Shown piece by piece: positions 1-9,656 of a stretch of 64,000 nucleotides of DNA. The translations under genes and the position numbers were made by a program. This DNA is from JBGPIK01 sp041484845 (lineage in GTDB: Bacteria; Desulfobacterota; Binatia; UBA9968): positions 9,268-73,267 of the forward strand of contig JBGPIK010000001.1 in assembly GCA_041484845.1 (NCBI GenBank), read 5' to 3'. The stretch's first letter is position 1. Every line of letters starts with the position of its first letter. Under the pieces are notes generated by a model, which was not told where the DNA came from, searched no databases, and saw nothing but the letters and a program-made list of their open reading frames with translations.

Positions 1-928
1 CCGAGTACAGCGCCATGTAGGTTAACAAGACAATTACTCCGACTTCGATCGGATGCAGACGAGCCCGTGACCATGCAAGTGATGCTATTAAAAGCAGCAG
101 CATGTATTTGAAGGGCAGCGCCTGGTGAAAGTTCGGCGACAGAAACTCGGAAATTCCATCCATCAGAACGCGGTCCGACGTGAGCTTAAACGGAAAGAGT
201 AAAATGTTATAGCCGTGCGGATTGATGACCGCAACGGCGGTGCATAAAACCGCCGACAGCGCGAGTTGCTTTGCTTTGTCGGAGCTTTGCTCCGCGATCG
301 AAGGCGGTGCAGTTAAGAAGCGAAGAAAATTTCCACACGCGTAAATGACAAGTAGCAGGAGGCCGATCACAAAGCCGCCGTGCAGGTTGACCCACAAGAG
401 CATTAACGGGGGAAGGTAAATCAAGGTGTTTCTGTGGCGAAATTGATAATCGTCGAGGGCCTGATACCACACAAGCGTGAGCGCTAAGGAAAAAATATGC
501 GGCCGCGCCAGCCAATGACTGGATGATGTTGCCACCGCGACCGCTGTTATCCCGATCACGAGCACAATGTCGCTGCAGGTGCTTTTTAAGGAGCGATAAA
601 GCAAAACATGCGTGAGGGCGAGAAAGAGGGAAAAACAAATAACGATTCCCGATAACCCCGATGCGCGGTAAATGACGGCCATGATGACTTCTGAAAGCCA
701 CTCGTGGGCTATCCACGCTGGCGGCGGCGCTAAATAGGAAAATAGATCGTGGGTCGGAATGGTCCAGTTCTGAATAATATACTCGCCGGTTCGAATATGA
801 TAGCCCGTGTCCCCATCGGCGAGAAGGATGCTGCCGGATTTGAGCAGCAAAATTAGAAAAATCCCTAAAAAAATTGTGCTGCCGAAAGAAGGTAGAAAAC
901 ATGAGCGGGATTTCGGCGGCGGACTCAT
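1..928 (-). CDS. Multi-pass membrane protein, GT39-like (3' end outside window)
   Basis: The reading frame is open from an ATG at 928 down to the window edge, so only about 309 codons are seen. After a basic N-terminus comes a hydrophobic helix, then a soluble stretch with DGDTGYHIRTGEY and later AHEWLSEV, then a run of hydrophobic segments ending in the window. Early acidic motifs after the first helix followed by many membrane spans are typical of polyprenyl-linked sugar transferases (GT39/PMT-like) and related uncharacterised membrane proteins. It follows the kinase gene in the same direction with a gap of about 85 bases. The family is inferred from layout; no active site can be proved. 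Confidence 0.6.
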   Translation of the reverse strand, partial: MSPPPKSRSCFLPSFGSTIFLGIFLILLLKSGSILLADGDTGYHIRTGEYIIQNWTIPTHDLFSYLAPPPAWIAHEWLSEVIMAVIYRASGLSGIVICFSLFLALTHVLLYRSLKSTCSDIVLVIGITAVAVATSSSHWLARPHIFSLALTLVWYQALDDYQFRHRNTLIYLPPLMLLWVNLHGGFVIGLLLLVIYACGNFLRFLTAPPSIAEQSSDKAKQLALSAVLCTAVAVINPHGYNILLFPFKLTSDRVLMDGISEFLSPNFHQALPFKYMLLLLIASLAWSRARLHPIEVGVIVLLTYMALYS

Positions 929-1013
929 GCTAAGCATGCCTCATGAGGATAGCCCCGTGGAATCGGGGACGGAGGATCGTCACAGGAATCCCGAAAACGT
1001 CCATTCGTGGGGC

Positions 1014-2216
1014 TCAAAGAACCTGGCTCGTCTTGCGGACTTCTTGAACCGTTTCTTTTCGACGATCAACGCCTACGCTGGGATTTTTGTCGACCCGAAA
1101 AAAGGGAGTTTTGATTAAAGTAAACAATCGCCTCCTGCGTAATTGCCGACCTTCGAGAACCCGCGGTAATACGATTCTAAATGTAGACCCTTTGCCCATT
1201 TCGCTATCGACCGTGATCGTCCCCTTGATCTGCTCGAGATGCTTTTTAACGATACTCAACCCGAGACCGATTCCGCCCCTCGATTGTTCCGTGGAGGTTT
1301 TATGAACTTGTATGAAGGGTTCAAAAATGGTGGTTAGATAATGTTGCGGAATCCCCATCCCGGTATCGCTTACCTCGAAGAGTATGGAGTCGGTAGAGGA
1401 CACGGGCTCGACACGCACCGAAATAGAGCCTGTATCCGTATATTTCAGCGCGTTCTGCAATAAATTGCTTAATATTTCTTTGAGCCTTTCCGCGTCGCTT
1501 ACCATCGTCGTTAGCTTTGGCGAAACATTCCATTGGAGTTCGATGCCTTTTTGGCGGCACAGGAAATCGAAGGTATCGCGGAGATCGCTAATAAGTTTGC
1601 CTAGAGAAATTTGTTCGATACGGATTGCCTGCTTACTAGATTCTAAGCGCGAGTAGATGAGAATCTGATCAATCATGTTTTTGAGATGACTCGATTGCTT
1701 AGCGACGACCTGTAATATTTCGTGATGCTTGGCCTGGATTTCGCCGTAGAGGCCGTCGGTCATGCACTCAATGTAGCCGATAATGACCGCCAATGGAGTT
1801 CTAAGCTCGTGCGATACCTGGTTTAGAAACTCTGATTTAAGTCGTGCCAGATGTTCCGCTCTTTCCTTTTCCTGCTTGAGGACTGCAAGAATCGCATCGC
1901 TTTTGTTTTTAGGGGGAGAGGAGGCGCTCGCGATGACCAGCGCCACCATGAGAATGCCGAAGACCGCGATGCCGCCGTACAGGAGCAGTTCTTTATTTGT
2001 CAATAAGTAGATTGCAAAGTTAAAAACTTGATGCCCCGCTTTTTCGGAAATTTCAGAAATGTTCGGCGGTCTCAAGGAATCGCTATGAGCGGCGCGGGGA
2101 TGCGAGTAGCTCAAATCCGCTGCACCGTTGGCAGCGTGGCAGCCCGATGGGAACGCGCCGCCGACAATCATGGCGAGCATGAGAAGCCCGGCAATAATTG
2201 CGGTTCTGAGCGCCAT
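1014..2216 (-). CDS. Membrane sensor histidine kinase
   Basis: A 400-residue protein with an N-terminal hydrophobic signal/anchor (about 5-25), a short extracytoplasmic part and a second membrane helix (about 76-97), then a coiled linker and a HisKA domain. The phospho-acceptor His136 lies in VSHELRTPL. The ATPase domain shows the N box (NLLQNALKYTD), G1 (DTGMGIP) and G2 (GGIGLGLSI). After it is an unusual basic tail of about 45 residues. It starts 2 bases after the stop of the receiver-GGDEF gene, so the two are translationally coupled and probably partners. The sensing region is too short for a known input domain, so the signal is unknown. Confidence 0.9.
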   Translation of the reverse strand: MALRTAIIAGLLMLAMIVGGAFPSGCHAANGAADLSYSHPRAAHSDSLRPPNISEISEKAGHQVFNFAIYLLTNKELLLYGGIAVFGILMVALVIASASSPPKNKSDAILAVLKQEKERAEHLARLKSEFLNQVSHELRTPLAVIIGYIECMTDGLYGEIQAKHHEILQVVAKQSSHLKNMIDQILIYSRLESSKQAIRIEQISLGKLISDLRDTFDFLCRQKGIELQWNVSPKLTTMVSDAERLKEILSNLLQNALKYTDTGSISVRVEPVSSTDSILFEVSDTGMGIPQHYLTTIFEPFIQVHKTSTEQSRGGIGLGLSIVKKHLEQIKGTITVDSEMGKGSTFRIVLPRVLEGRQLRRRRLFTLIKTPFFRVDKNPSVGVDRRKETVQEVRKTSQVL

Positions 2217-2218
2217 TC

Positions 2219-3175
2219 CTAGAAATTGGCGGCGGCTTGATCGAGATTAGTTTTTTTTTCGGGAGCGCAAACTTCTATCCGATCTTTTCCGCTGTTCTTT
2301 GCGACGTAGAGGGCTTGATCGGCGTCCTTCAACATCTGCGGCCACTCGGAATAGCTTCGATTCGAGGTTGAACTCAGGCCAATGCTCACGGTCAGGCGGA
2401 AGGGCTGATTGGGGGCGCCGAAAGTACAAGATCTGATCGCATCGTGGATTTTGGTGGCAACCTGTAGAGCGCTGTCTTGCTCCGTTTCAGGCAATACGAG
2501 AACAAACTCTTCGCCGCCGTAGCGTGATGGAAAATCGCTCTGTCGCGTCTTCTCGCGCAGCGTCTCTGAAATTTTGACGAGTGCCGCGTCGCCGCCGTGG
2601 TGACCATAGGTGTCATTGATGAGTTTGAAGTTGTCGATATCGAGCATGAGCAGAGAAAGGGGATGGTGATAACGCTTGGCGCGCTCAAATTCTTCGTTAA
2701 GTTTCTTTTCCGAGGCGCGACGATTAAAGAGGCCGGTCAACGGATCAATATGCGTCTGATGTTCTAAATGCTGCTGGTACTGGACGACGCGTGATCCGAC
2801 TCGCACCCGCGCGAGGAGCTCTGAAAAGGAAAACGGCTTCGTGATGTAATCATCCGCTCCCAGATCCAAACCACGGACCCGGTCGCCTTCCTGAATTCGC
2901 GCGGTGATTAGAATCAAATAAATACTCTTGAGAGCTGCGTTGTTTCTAATGCGGTTAATTAACTCGAAACCATCCATTTTAGGCATCATAATGTCAGAGA
3001 GCGCGATTTGGACCTTTTCGACTTCGAGTTTCTCGAGGGCTTCGACGCCGTTGGCGGCCGTGACCACTCGATACCCTTCTCTCTGAAGAACGATCGCCAG
3101 TAAGTCTCTTTGATCGGGATGGTCCTCTATGACGAGGACGGTTAAAGGCGTCTTGTCTGTTGCATTATTGTTCAT
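2219..3175 (-). CDS. Response regulator with GGDEF domain (diguanylate cyclase, PleD-like)
   Basis: The N-terminal receiver domain has the acidic pair in VIEDH and Asp61 (LSDIMMPKMDG) as likely phosphorylation site. It is followed by a full GGDEF domain with signature RYGGEEF and an inhibitory I-site RQSD five residues before it, so an active, product-inhibited cyclase making cyclic di-GMP is expected. The cognate kinase is most likely the next gene downstream. Being divergent from the Tad pilus locus, it may set cyclic di-GMP for surface attachment; that link is inference. A candidate sigma-54 promoter sits about 50 bases upstream. Confidence 0.92.
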   Translation of the reverse strand: MNNNATDKTPLTVLVIEDHPDQRDLLAIVLQREGYRVVTAANGVEALEKLEVEKVQIALSDIMMPKMDGFELINRIRNNAALKSIYLILITARIQEGDRVRGLDLGADDYITKPFSFSELLARVRVGSRVVQYQQHLEHQTHIDPLTGLFNRRASEKKLNEEFERAKRYHHPLSLLMLDIDNFKLINDTYGHHGGDAALVKISETLREKTRQSDFPSRYGGEEFVLVLPETEQDSALQVATKIHDAIRSCTFGAPNQPFRLTVSIGLSSTSNRSYSEWPQMLKDADQALYVAKNSGKDRIEVCAPEKKTNLDQAAANF

Positions 3176-3225
3176 CTATTTTCTTTTCCGTTGGACAGTT
3201 TCGTCATGTGCCGAGCGTCTACGCT

Positions 3226-3241
3226 AGCAAAAGCCGTACCC
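3226..3241 (-). promoter_or_regulatory. Candidate sigma-54 promoter for the GGDEF gene
   Basis: On the minus strand it reads GGGTACGGCTTTTGCT: GG, ten bases, GC, with a good -12 half (TTGCT) and a fair -24 half (GGGTACG against TGGCACG). The predicted transcript start lies about 40 bases before the ATG. Confidence 0.45.
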
Positions 3242-3513
3242 GGTAACGAGCTGTCAATTTGTTGTCTCATTTCCGGACATGTGATGAACCGCTGAGAGCG
3301 GAATTTTGACCAATGTCTCAATATTCCTATCTTATTCGCTAATCAACTACTTTGGCATGAGATTCCTAGTGGCGACAGATTTTGGCCGACGCCTAATCTA
3401 AACTGTGCAAATAGTGACATCGGCTTGGTCCTGACTGTCAAATTTGGCATCCAAGTCACGCCAGAACGCGACTTGGATGGGTCAATACATTGAAAAGGCA
3501 AGAAAGTCAGTTC

Positions 3514-3529
3514 TGGCACGGAATCTGCT
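3514..3529 (+). promoter_or_regulatory. Candidate sigma-54 promoter for flp/Tad locus
   Basis: TGGCACGGAATCTGCT: an exact -24 element TGGCACG and -12 element CTGCT with the required GG-N10-GC spacing, about 150 bases before the pilin start. It predicts control by an NtrC-type activator; two such activators are encoded in the window. Confidence 0.6.
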
Positions 3530-3678
3530 CAGGGCACAATCCATAACAGATTGGTTGCGAAGAAGAACTCAATACAGATTAAAAGCCAGATGACGAAAGA
3601 GTGTTCTTCATGAACCAACGATTATCGAACTGACGGAAAAAAGGAAATTGGCTTAATCGGAAAGGGGGTGAAACTAAT

Positions 3679-3873
3679 ATGGAGCTTCTAAAGAGGTTAG
3701 TGCTAGAGGAGGACGGGCAAGGTTTGGTGGAATATACCTTGATTGTTCTGCTCGTGGCGTTGGTTTTCTGGGTAGCGATTAAGAATACGAACATTGGTAC
3801 GGCTTTGGCCGATGGATGGAGCAGCATCACAAGTTGCGTGAGCAATCCGACGGGTTGCAGTGCCTCCTCTTAA
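3679..3873 (+). CDS. flp: Flp/Fap-type major pilin
   Basis: A 64-residue prepilin. The short leader ends in EEDG and is followed by QGLVEYTLIVLLVALVF. Gly13 is the expected prepilin peptidase site, and the mature protein has Glu at +5 and Tyr at +6, the hallmark of Flp pilins, within a single hydrophobic helix. A strong ribosome site (AGGGGGTG) precedes the ATG. It is the structural subunit of the Tad pilus made by the genes that follow. The C-terminus has two cysteines (SCVSNPTGC) that could form a small disulfide loop. Confidence 0.95.
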   Translation: MELLKRLVLEEDGQGLVEYTLIVLLVALVFWVAIKNTNIGTALADGWSSITSCVSNPTGCSASS

Positions 3874-3909
3874 TGACATGGGAATGAAAGTAATCGATGA
3901 TGAAGTTTG

Positions 3910-3942
3910 CCCGGAGTTAGGAGGGTAACCTCCTACTCCGGG
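3910..3942 (+). terminator. Strong stem-loop after flp (attenuator or mRNA-stabilising hairpin)
   Basis: A 14-base-pair stem with one bulged T and a GTAA loop (CCCGGAGT.AGGAGG paired with CCTCCTACTCCGGG). No U-run follows. It lies between the pilin gene and the assembly genes and would let the pilin mRNA accumulate over the downstream message. Confidence 0.6.
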
Positions 3943-4035
3943 GGCGTGTCCAACTGACATCGGTTGCGAGAATTTCGTTGACAGCCTAGACTCTCATGTG
4001 TAGGATTTCGCGAAAACAATGGCGTAACAAAGCTT

Positions 4036-4575
4036 TTGATTCTTTTTGATCTAATTGTCGTAACCGTTACGAGCCTATCGGTTTTCTTCGATCTGACAGT
4101 TCGAAGGATTCCGAATTGGCTTATTTTGTTTGGCCTGGGAGCAGGCTTAATACTCAATTTTCACCGGAGCCCAAGCGAGTTTTCCTACAGTGTAATCGGG
4201 TTTTTTATCGGCGTCGGAACCTTCCTTGTTCCTTTTTCACTTGGCTGGATGGGCGCCGGTGATGTAAAATACTCCGGAGTGATTGGTGCGATACTCGGAG
4301 TTAAATTGCTTCCCAGAGTTTTATTTTACGCTTCGGTGGTGGCCGGGATAATGGCGATAGGTTCCGTATTGGTCGGCCGTTGTCGACTAAGCGTTTTGAA
4401 AACTACTTGGACCGAATGCAAAATCGCCGCTTTAACTTTTGGTCACCTCCTTCCCGAAACTGTAACCGTGCGAGTTTCACAGGGTGGCTATTCGTTACCG
4501 TGGGGCGTCGCTCTTGGTGCCGGAACGATGCTCGCCTATTTCGTTGATCGCGAAGGACATTGGGCTGGTTTTTAG
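4036..4575 (+). CDS. tadV: Prepilin peptidase, CpaA/TadV type (A24)
   Basis: A 179-residue polytopic membrane aspartic protease that would cleave the Flp leader. The two family aspartates are visible: Asp19 in DLTVRRIPN and Asp76 in GAGDVK. It lacks the cytoplasmic methylase domain of PilD, as usual for TadV. The start is set at TTG because the frame opens just upstream (stop at 3979) with no ATG or GTG before it, and the first membrane helix begins at residue 2. No good ribosome site is visible, so the start is uncertain. Confidence 0.88.
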   Translation: MILFDLIVVTVTSLSVFFDLTVRRIPNWLILFGLGAGLILNFHRSPSEFSYSVIGFFIGVGTFLVPFSLGWMGAGDVKYSGVIGAILGVKLLPRVLFYASVVAGIMAIGSVLVGRCRLSVLKTTWTECKIAALTFGHLLPETVTVRVSQGGYSLPWGVALGAGTMLAYFVDREGHWAGF

Positions 4576-4639
4576 AACTAATTTAGAATCTAATAATGAA
4601 GAGAAACGAGTAGTAGCGTTAATTGAAAGAGGAGCTGCC

Positions 4640-5464
4640 ATGCAGAACCGATTGAAAGTCGCTCTTGTTGTTGCGGTGTTTTTCGGTTTGATCGCCGCCT
4701 ATGGAATATACAATTTCTTAAATCAACAACGAAAAGCCGCGGAAGCATTCCGTACGACGACGCAGGACGTTGTGGTCGCGGCGAAAGATATCGCGCCCGG
4801 CACGATGATTAATGAAGATCTCATCAAGAACGGCACGATTAAAACAACGCCGTGGCCGAAGACGTCCGTACCGGTAGGGGCATTCTCGTCGCCCCAGCAG
4901 GTTATCGGCAAAACAAACCGCGTGAAGATTATTGCGAACGAGCCGATCCTTGAGTCGCGACTAGCCGGGGAAGGAGCCGGTCTGACGGTTAGGCTAGAAG
5001 CCGGTAAGCGGGCTATGGCCGTAAGGGTCGACGAAATCATCGGCGTGAGTGGATTTATCGTTCCCGATGATCGTGTCGATGTGATACTTACAACGACGCC
5101 TCCGGGAAGCGCGAGCCAGGAGAATCGAATAGCGAAGATTGTCCTGCAGAACAAGCGAGTGCTTTCGGTCGCTCAAAGCACGGAACAAAAGGATGGAAAG
5201 CCACAGCTTGCCCGATCGATAACGTTAGAAGTGACTCCGGAGGATGCTGAAAAACTATCGCTTGCTTCGCAGGAAGGACAGATCGCTCTGGCGCTTAGAG
5301 GACTGGGTGATGATGCGCAAACGGCGACATCGGGCAGTCGCAAAGGGGATCTTCTGGCGGTCGCTGCGGTTAAAAAGGGAACCCCGGGAACCGTGGTTCG
5401 TGCGCCGGAGAAATACCGGGTGGAAGTCATTCAGGGTAATGATCGGAAAGTGGTGGAATTCTAA
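4640..5464 (+). CDS. cpaB: Flp pilus assembly protein CpaB/RcpC
   Basis: A 274-residue protein from an ATG preceded by AGAGGAG; the frame is open further upstream, but that part overlaps tadV and has no ribosome site. There is one N-terminal membrane helix, then a SAF-type domain (VVVAAKDIAPGTMINEDL), and the conserved RcpC/CpaB region with VRVDEIIGVSGFIVPDDRVDV. It is periplasmic and works with the secretin CpaC. Its place between tadV and cpaC is the usual Tad order. Confidence 0.93.
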   Translation: MQNRLKVALVVAVFFGLIAAYGIYNFLNQQRKAAEAFRTTTQDVVVAAKDIAPGTMINEDLIKNGTIKTTPWPKTSVPVGAFSSPQQVIGKTNRVKIIANEPILESRLAGEGAGLTVRLEAGKRAMAVRVDEIIGVSGFIVPDDRVDVILTTTPPGSASQENRIAKIVLQNKRVLSVAQSTEQKDGKPQLARSITLEVTPEDAEKLSLASQEGQIALALRGLGDDAQTATSGSRKGDLLAVAAVKKGTPGTVVRAPEKYRVEVIQGNDRKVVEF

Positions 5465-5486
5465 ATTGATTGTAAGGAGAGAACCA

Positions 5487-6968
5487 ATGTTACACTTTCG
5501 GTCGTACAAAGGACTGCAACCCATTCTCGGCCTTGGTGCTTTTTGTCTGGTGTTTGTAGCGTCGCAGCTATTCGCGCAGCAACAGCCGGTCACACCAACC
5601 ATTACGGTTACCGTTAATAAATCAATGGTTTTTCGACTCGCGGAAAGAGCGAAGCGAGTCTCCGTTTCACAGCCTCAAGTTGCGGATGTAGTGGTCGTCG
5701 CGCCAACCCAGCTTTTAATCAATGGCAAAGCCGTCGGTACGACATCGCTGATCCTATTCGACGATAAGGGTGAAGTGTCGAATTATGATTTAATTGTTAC
5801 CCCTGACGTCGGAGCGCTGCGCGCCCAATTGAGGGTTGTGCTTCCGAATGAAAAAGTGGAGGTATCGACATCCGCCGCCTTTCTCGTGCTTAGAGGAGAG
5901 GTCTCCAATGAGGTCGTGTACGATAAGGTCCTTGAATTGGTGCAATCGTATCTTCCGCCCAAACCTCCTGCAGCAGTGGCCCCGTCGACAAACACGAGCG
6001 TCAGTGTCGGAGCAAGGCAAAGTCGACCTACCATCACTGGGATAAGTCTTGCAGGCGGAGGCCAGCTTTCGTTTGAGGAGGAATCCTCCTTGGAACATGT
6101 GGACAGATGGGAGGACAAGCGAAAACTCGAGGGAATTATTGACCTGCTGGTAATCAAAGAGGTTCGACAAATCGAGTTGGACGTCATTGTTGCTGAAGTT
6201 CAAATGGATAAATTGAGGGACATCGGGTTTAACATTACGCAAAGCAACAAAAATCCCAATCAGAACTTCAATTCCGTGAATACACTGGGGTCATTGCTTG
6301 GCGGTGTCTCTACCGGTTCTTTTTCGTGGGTCAATGGGGCTTACTCTCTTACAACGTTATATAGACTGCTCCAGAATAAGGACATTTCAGAAATTCTGGC
6401 TCAGCCCCGACTGGTGATGAAGAATGGCCGGTCTGGTACGTTTTTGGCCGGAGGAGAATTTCCGGTGGTGCAGACTCTGCAGGATTCGTTCTCGGTAGAA
6501 TTTAAGCCTTTCGGTGTGAAGCTCGATTTTGTTCCGACAATAACCTGGTCGGATCGTATCGATCTTAGAGTTTACCCCGAAGTCAGTGAAATTGATGAAG
6601 CCATTGCCGTCAACGGAATACCAGGACTCAAGGTGCGTAGAACCGTCAATCGCGTCGAAATGACCGACGGTGAGAGTTTGGTCATTGGCGGTCTCTTGGA
6701 TCGACGAATAACAAAATCCCTTAACAAGTTCCCGCTTTTGGGAGACATCCCGATTTTGGGCGCGCTTTTTCGCAGCACGCACTTCCAAAACTCCGAGTCG
6801 GAACTGGTCTTCGTGATTACTCCGCGAATTGTGAGAGCGATGAAGCCTGGGGAAAAACCGCAGCTTCCGTCCATCGAAAAATATGATGACCCCGACATTC
6901 GACAAATTCCACTGCCTGAGTCTTCCGATGACAGGAGGCCAACGTCGCGGGGGGCAACTATTCCATAG
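5487..6968 (+). CDS. cpaC: Tad secretin CpaC/RcpA
   Basis: A 493-residue outer-membrane secretin. The ATG follows TAAGGAGAG; the longer frame upstream overlaps cpaB and was rejected. It has a signal peptide (cleavage near LFAQQQP), an N-terminal secretin N0/BON-type region (residues about 35-190) and a C-terminal secretin domain with the closing signature VVIGGLLDRRITKSLNKFP and LGDIPILGALFRS. It forms the pilus exit channel. Confidence 0.95.
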   Translation: MLHFRSYKGLQPILGLGAFCLVFVASQLFAQQQPVTPTITVTVNKSMVFRLAERAKRVSVSQPQVADVVVVAPTQLLINGKAVGTTSLILFDDKGEVSNYDLIVTPDVGALRAQLRVVLPNEKVEVSTSAAFLVLRGEVSNEVVYDKVLELVQSYLPPKPPAAVAPSTNTSVSVGARQSRPTITGISLAGGGQLSFEEESSLEHVDRWEDKRKLEGIIDLLVIKEVRQIELDVIVAEVQMDKLRDIGFNITQSNKNPNQNFNSVNTLGSLLGGVSTGSFSWVNGAYSLTTLYRLLQNKDISEILAQPRLVMKNGRSGTFLAGGEFPVVQTLQDSFSVEFKPFGVKLDFVPTITWSDRIDLRVYPEVSEIDEAIAVNGIPGLKVRRTVNRVEMTDGESLVIGGLLDRRITKSLNKFPLLGDIPILGALFRSTHFQNSESELVFVITPRIVRAMKPGEKPQLPSIEKYDDPDIRQIPLPESSDDRRPTSRGATIP

Positions 6969-7035
6969 CGGCCACGACTTAGTGCCCCGGCAAGCCGCCG
7001 CATGGACGTAAGGCGACCATCGCCTATATAAGGCA

Positions 7036-8253
7036 ATGAAGTTTCCAATAGTTTTGATAGGCGAAGACAGTCTCACGTTAGCCTCTCTGAAGCAGCAATT
7101 GGAGAAGGAGCCCGCATTTTACGTCGAGCCCCGAATATTCACGTACGCGGAAGCCTTTGAGGGCTTGCGGAATAAGACCGGACCGACAATTGCTGTTGTA
7201 GACTTAACCCTCGACCCGGAGCGCGCATTTACAATTGCCGAAGAGATCAAATTTAAGCTTTCACATGTGCGCATGGTGATCACGTCACCGACCAGTGATC
7301 CGGAAACAATTTTGCGTGCCATGCGATCCGGTGCTGAGGAATTTCTAACTCAACCTTTCAACTGGCCGGAGGTGTTTAAGTCTTTCGACGCAATTCGTAA
7401 AAAGATCGATATACATACGAATAGGACATCGGACCGGGGGCATATCATTGCGGTATCCTCAAACAAAGGAGGCGTAGGATCGACTACCGTTGCCACCAAT
7501 CTTGCCGCTAACCTGGTGACTCACAAAAAATCGGTTTGTCTGGTTGATCTGGTGCTTCAATTCGGTTCGGTCACGAGCTTTCTTAATATCGAGGCTACGT
7601 ACACGATTCTTGACCTCGCGAAAAACTTAAAGCGGATTGATCCCCTGTTTCTTGACGGTTCTTTAGTAAAACACGGCTCCGGAATCCGGGTGCTCGCGGA
7701 ACCGTTCTATGCCGAGGACGCGAGACGAATTACGCCGGCGGATATCGATGAGATCCTAGATGTCCTTGCGCAGTCCTTTGACTTCGTGATTGTCGACACG
7801 CCGAAAGATTTCGGCGAGATGTTGGCGTTGGTGTTGGATAAAGCCCACCTAATTTTGTTTGCCACTGAAATGGACGTACCGTCGCTGAAGAGTGCCCATC
7901 GTGCCTTTGAACTTTATGAGCGCATGGGCATTTATGAGAAAAAAATCCGTCTGATTTTGAACCGCTACGTAAAAAGTAAATTGATGAGTTTGGAATCCGT
8001 GGAACGGGCGCTCGGCGTCAAAGTCTTTTGGACGTTGCCAAACAATTATCCGGTAGCGATCGCTGCGGTGAATCAGGGACTCTCCATCGAAGAGTGCGAT
8101 CCAAGATCCGATATCGCTAAAAGCTATGTGGGGCTCACTGAAGCCGTTATGGAAACTTTTATGCTTGCGGGCGTGGCATTGGCTGATGAGCCAGACGAAA
8201 AGTCGTCCGGATTATGGGCACGCTTGATGCCTGCGCGGAGCCTCACTAAGTAA
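7036..8253 (+). CDS. cpaE: Tad localisation ATPase CpaE/TadZ (receiver-like + MinD-like)
   Basis: A 405-residue protein. Residues 1-125 form a receiver-like domain in which Asp56 (VVDLTLD) occupies the phospho-acceptor position but the N-terminal acidic pair is poor. From 137 on there is a MinD/ParA ATPase with the deviant Walker A KGGVGST (144-150). Family members place the pilus machinery at its cellular site. It sits between secretin and motor ATPase, as is usual. Confidence 0.92.
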   Translation: MKFPIVLIGEDSLTLASLKQQLEKEPAFYVEPRIFTYAEAFEGLRNKTGPTIAVVDLTLDPERAFTIAEEIKFKLSHVRMVITSPTSDPETILRAMRSGAEEFLTQPFNWPEVFKSFDAIRKKIDIHTNRTSDRGHIIAVSSNKGGVGSTTVATNLAANLVTHKKSVCLVDLVLQFGSVTSFLNIEATYTILDLAKNLKRIDPLFLDGSLVKHGSGIRVLAEPFYAEDARRITPADIDEILDVLAQSFDFVIVDTPKDFGEMLALVLDKAHLILFATEMDVPSLKSAHRAFELYERMGIYEKKIRLILNRYVKSKLMSLESVERALGVKVFWTLPNNYPVAIAAVNQGLSIEECDPRSDIAKSYVGLTEAVMETFMLAGVALADEPDEKSSGLWARLMPARSLTK

Positions 8254-8264
8254 AGGGTTCGCCA

Positions 8265-9656
8265 ATGAAAAATCCACCGTTCGATACAGACCGTGACAAA
8301 TGGGAATCGGAAAGAAGCGCCGGGGACGGTTTCCGTAGCCCGCTGAGACCGATGCAGGCGTCCAGTTCGGATATTATTTTGCAGGACCTGAGACTACGGA
8401 TTCATCGTAAGCTCATCGATACACTCGATCTAGCCAAGCTGTCGACTCTGGAAATGGAGCGGGTCAAGGTCGAGATTCGCAGGATTCTCGAAGATTTGGT
8501 CATGTCCGAAGCGATTCCCCTGAGTCGCACCGATCGTGACCGGATTGTGATGGAGGTACAACACGAGGTCTTCGGGTTGGGCCCGCTGGAAATATTGATG
8601 AAGGATCCGGAGATTTCGGATATTCTGGTTAATACCCCTCACTATGTTTATGTCGAGCGATATGGGAAACTCGAGAAAACCGACGTGCGTTTTCGCGACG
8701 ATGCGCATCTGATGCAAATTATCGAGCGAATCGTCACTCGCGTCGGCCGGCGAGTGGATGAAAGCTCGCCGATGGTCGATGCTCGGTTGCCGGACGGCTC
8801 GCGCGTGAACGCGATTATTCCGCCGCTCGCGCTTGACGGCCCGATATTGTCGATTCGCCGTTTCGGTGCCGAACGCCTCACCATTAACGATCTGATTCAG
8901 TTCAACTCCGTACCGTCCCAGATTGCCGAAGTCGTGGCGGCGTGCGTCAAGTCGCGGCTCAATATTTTGGTGTCGGGTGGAACGGGTGCGGGTAAGACGA
9001 CGCTTCTCAACTGTTTGTCCAATTACATTCCGGAAAATGAGCGTATCGTGACCATTGAAGACTCGGCCGAATTAAAAGTTCAGCGAGAGCACGTTGTTCG
9101 ACTCGAGACCCGGCCGCCCAATATTGAAGGGCAAGGATCCGTGACGCAGCGAGATTTGCTCAGAAACGCATTGCGCATGCGGCCGGACCGAATCGTCGTT
9201 GGTGAGGTACGAGGTGGTGAAGCCCTCGATATGATGCAGGCGATGAATACCGGTCACGACGGTTCCATTAGTACAATTCACGCTAATAGCGCGCGGGATG
9301 CGCTGTCCCGCTTGGAGACCATGATGTTAATGGCCGGAATTGCCTTGCCGGAGCGTGCATTGAGGGAGCAGGTCGCTTCGGCCCTGGATGTTATTGTGCA
9401 ATTAAGTAGATTAAGCGATGGCAGTCGAAAGCTCATAGAATTTACAGAGGTCACGGGCATGGAAGGCCCTACGATTACCACACAAACGATCTTCAAGTTT
9501 GAACAAAGAGGTGTCGAAAACGGCAAGATTGTAGGCGAATTTGTTGCTACCGGCGTGATGCCGGCCTTTTTAGATCGTCTGGAGCGATACGGGTTTCGTC
9601 TTCCAAATACCCACTTTATGTCGGCCGGTTTGGGGGCAAAGAGAAGGGGCTTATGA
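8265..9656 (+). CDS. cpaF: Tad pilus motor ATPase CpaF/TadA
   Basis: A 463-residue secretion ATPase of the VirB11/GspE superfamily. Walker A is GGTGAGKT (238-245); [19 protein letters not shown] and the His box [14 protein letters not shown] follow. It hydrolyses ATP in the cytoplasm to assemble, and perhaps retract, Flp pili. Its stop overlaps the tadB start (ATGA), so the two are coupled. Confidence 0.96.
   Translation: MKNPPFDTDRDKWESERSAGDGFRSPLRPMQASSSDIILQDLRLRIHRKLIDTLDLAKLSTLEMERVKVEIRRILEDLVMSEAIPLSRTDRDRIVMEVQHEVFGLGPLEILMKDPEISDILVNTPHYVYVERYGKLEKTDVRFRDDAHLMQIIERIVTRVGRRVDESSPMVDARLPDGSRVNAIIPPLALDGPILSIRRFGAERLTINDLIQFNSVPSQIAEVVAACVKSRLNILVSGGTGAGKTTLLNCLSNYIPENERIVTIEDSAELKVQREHVVRLETRPPNIEGQGSVTQRDLLRNALRMRPDRIVVGEVRGGEALDMMQAMNTGHDGSISTIHANSARDALSRLETMMLMAGIALPERALREQVASALDVIVQLSRLSDGSRKLIEFTEVTGMEGPTITTQTIFKFEQRGVENGKIVGEFVATGVMPAFLDRLERYGFRLPNTHFMSAGLGAKRRGL

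Larger units (their letters stand above)
3176..3678. other. Divergent regulatory region between GGDEF gene and flp
   Basis: About 500 bases without a credible gene. It holds two candidate sigma-54 promoters facing outward (listed separately) and leaves ample room for activator sites. No other structure was recognised. Confidence 0.6.

Noticed and set aside
207..902. Minus-strand open frame of 231 codons at the left edge
   Set aside because: It overlaps a second minus-strand frame (start 928) that reads as a coherent membrane protein and runs off the window; the 231-codon frame is its out-of-frame shadow.
5244..5486. Upstream extension of the secretin gene
   Set aside because: It overlaps cpaB in another frame; the ATG at 5487 has the ribosome site and begins a signal peptide.
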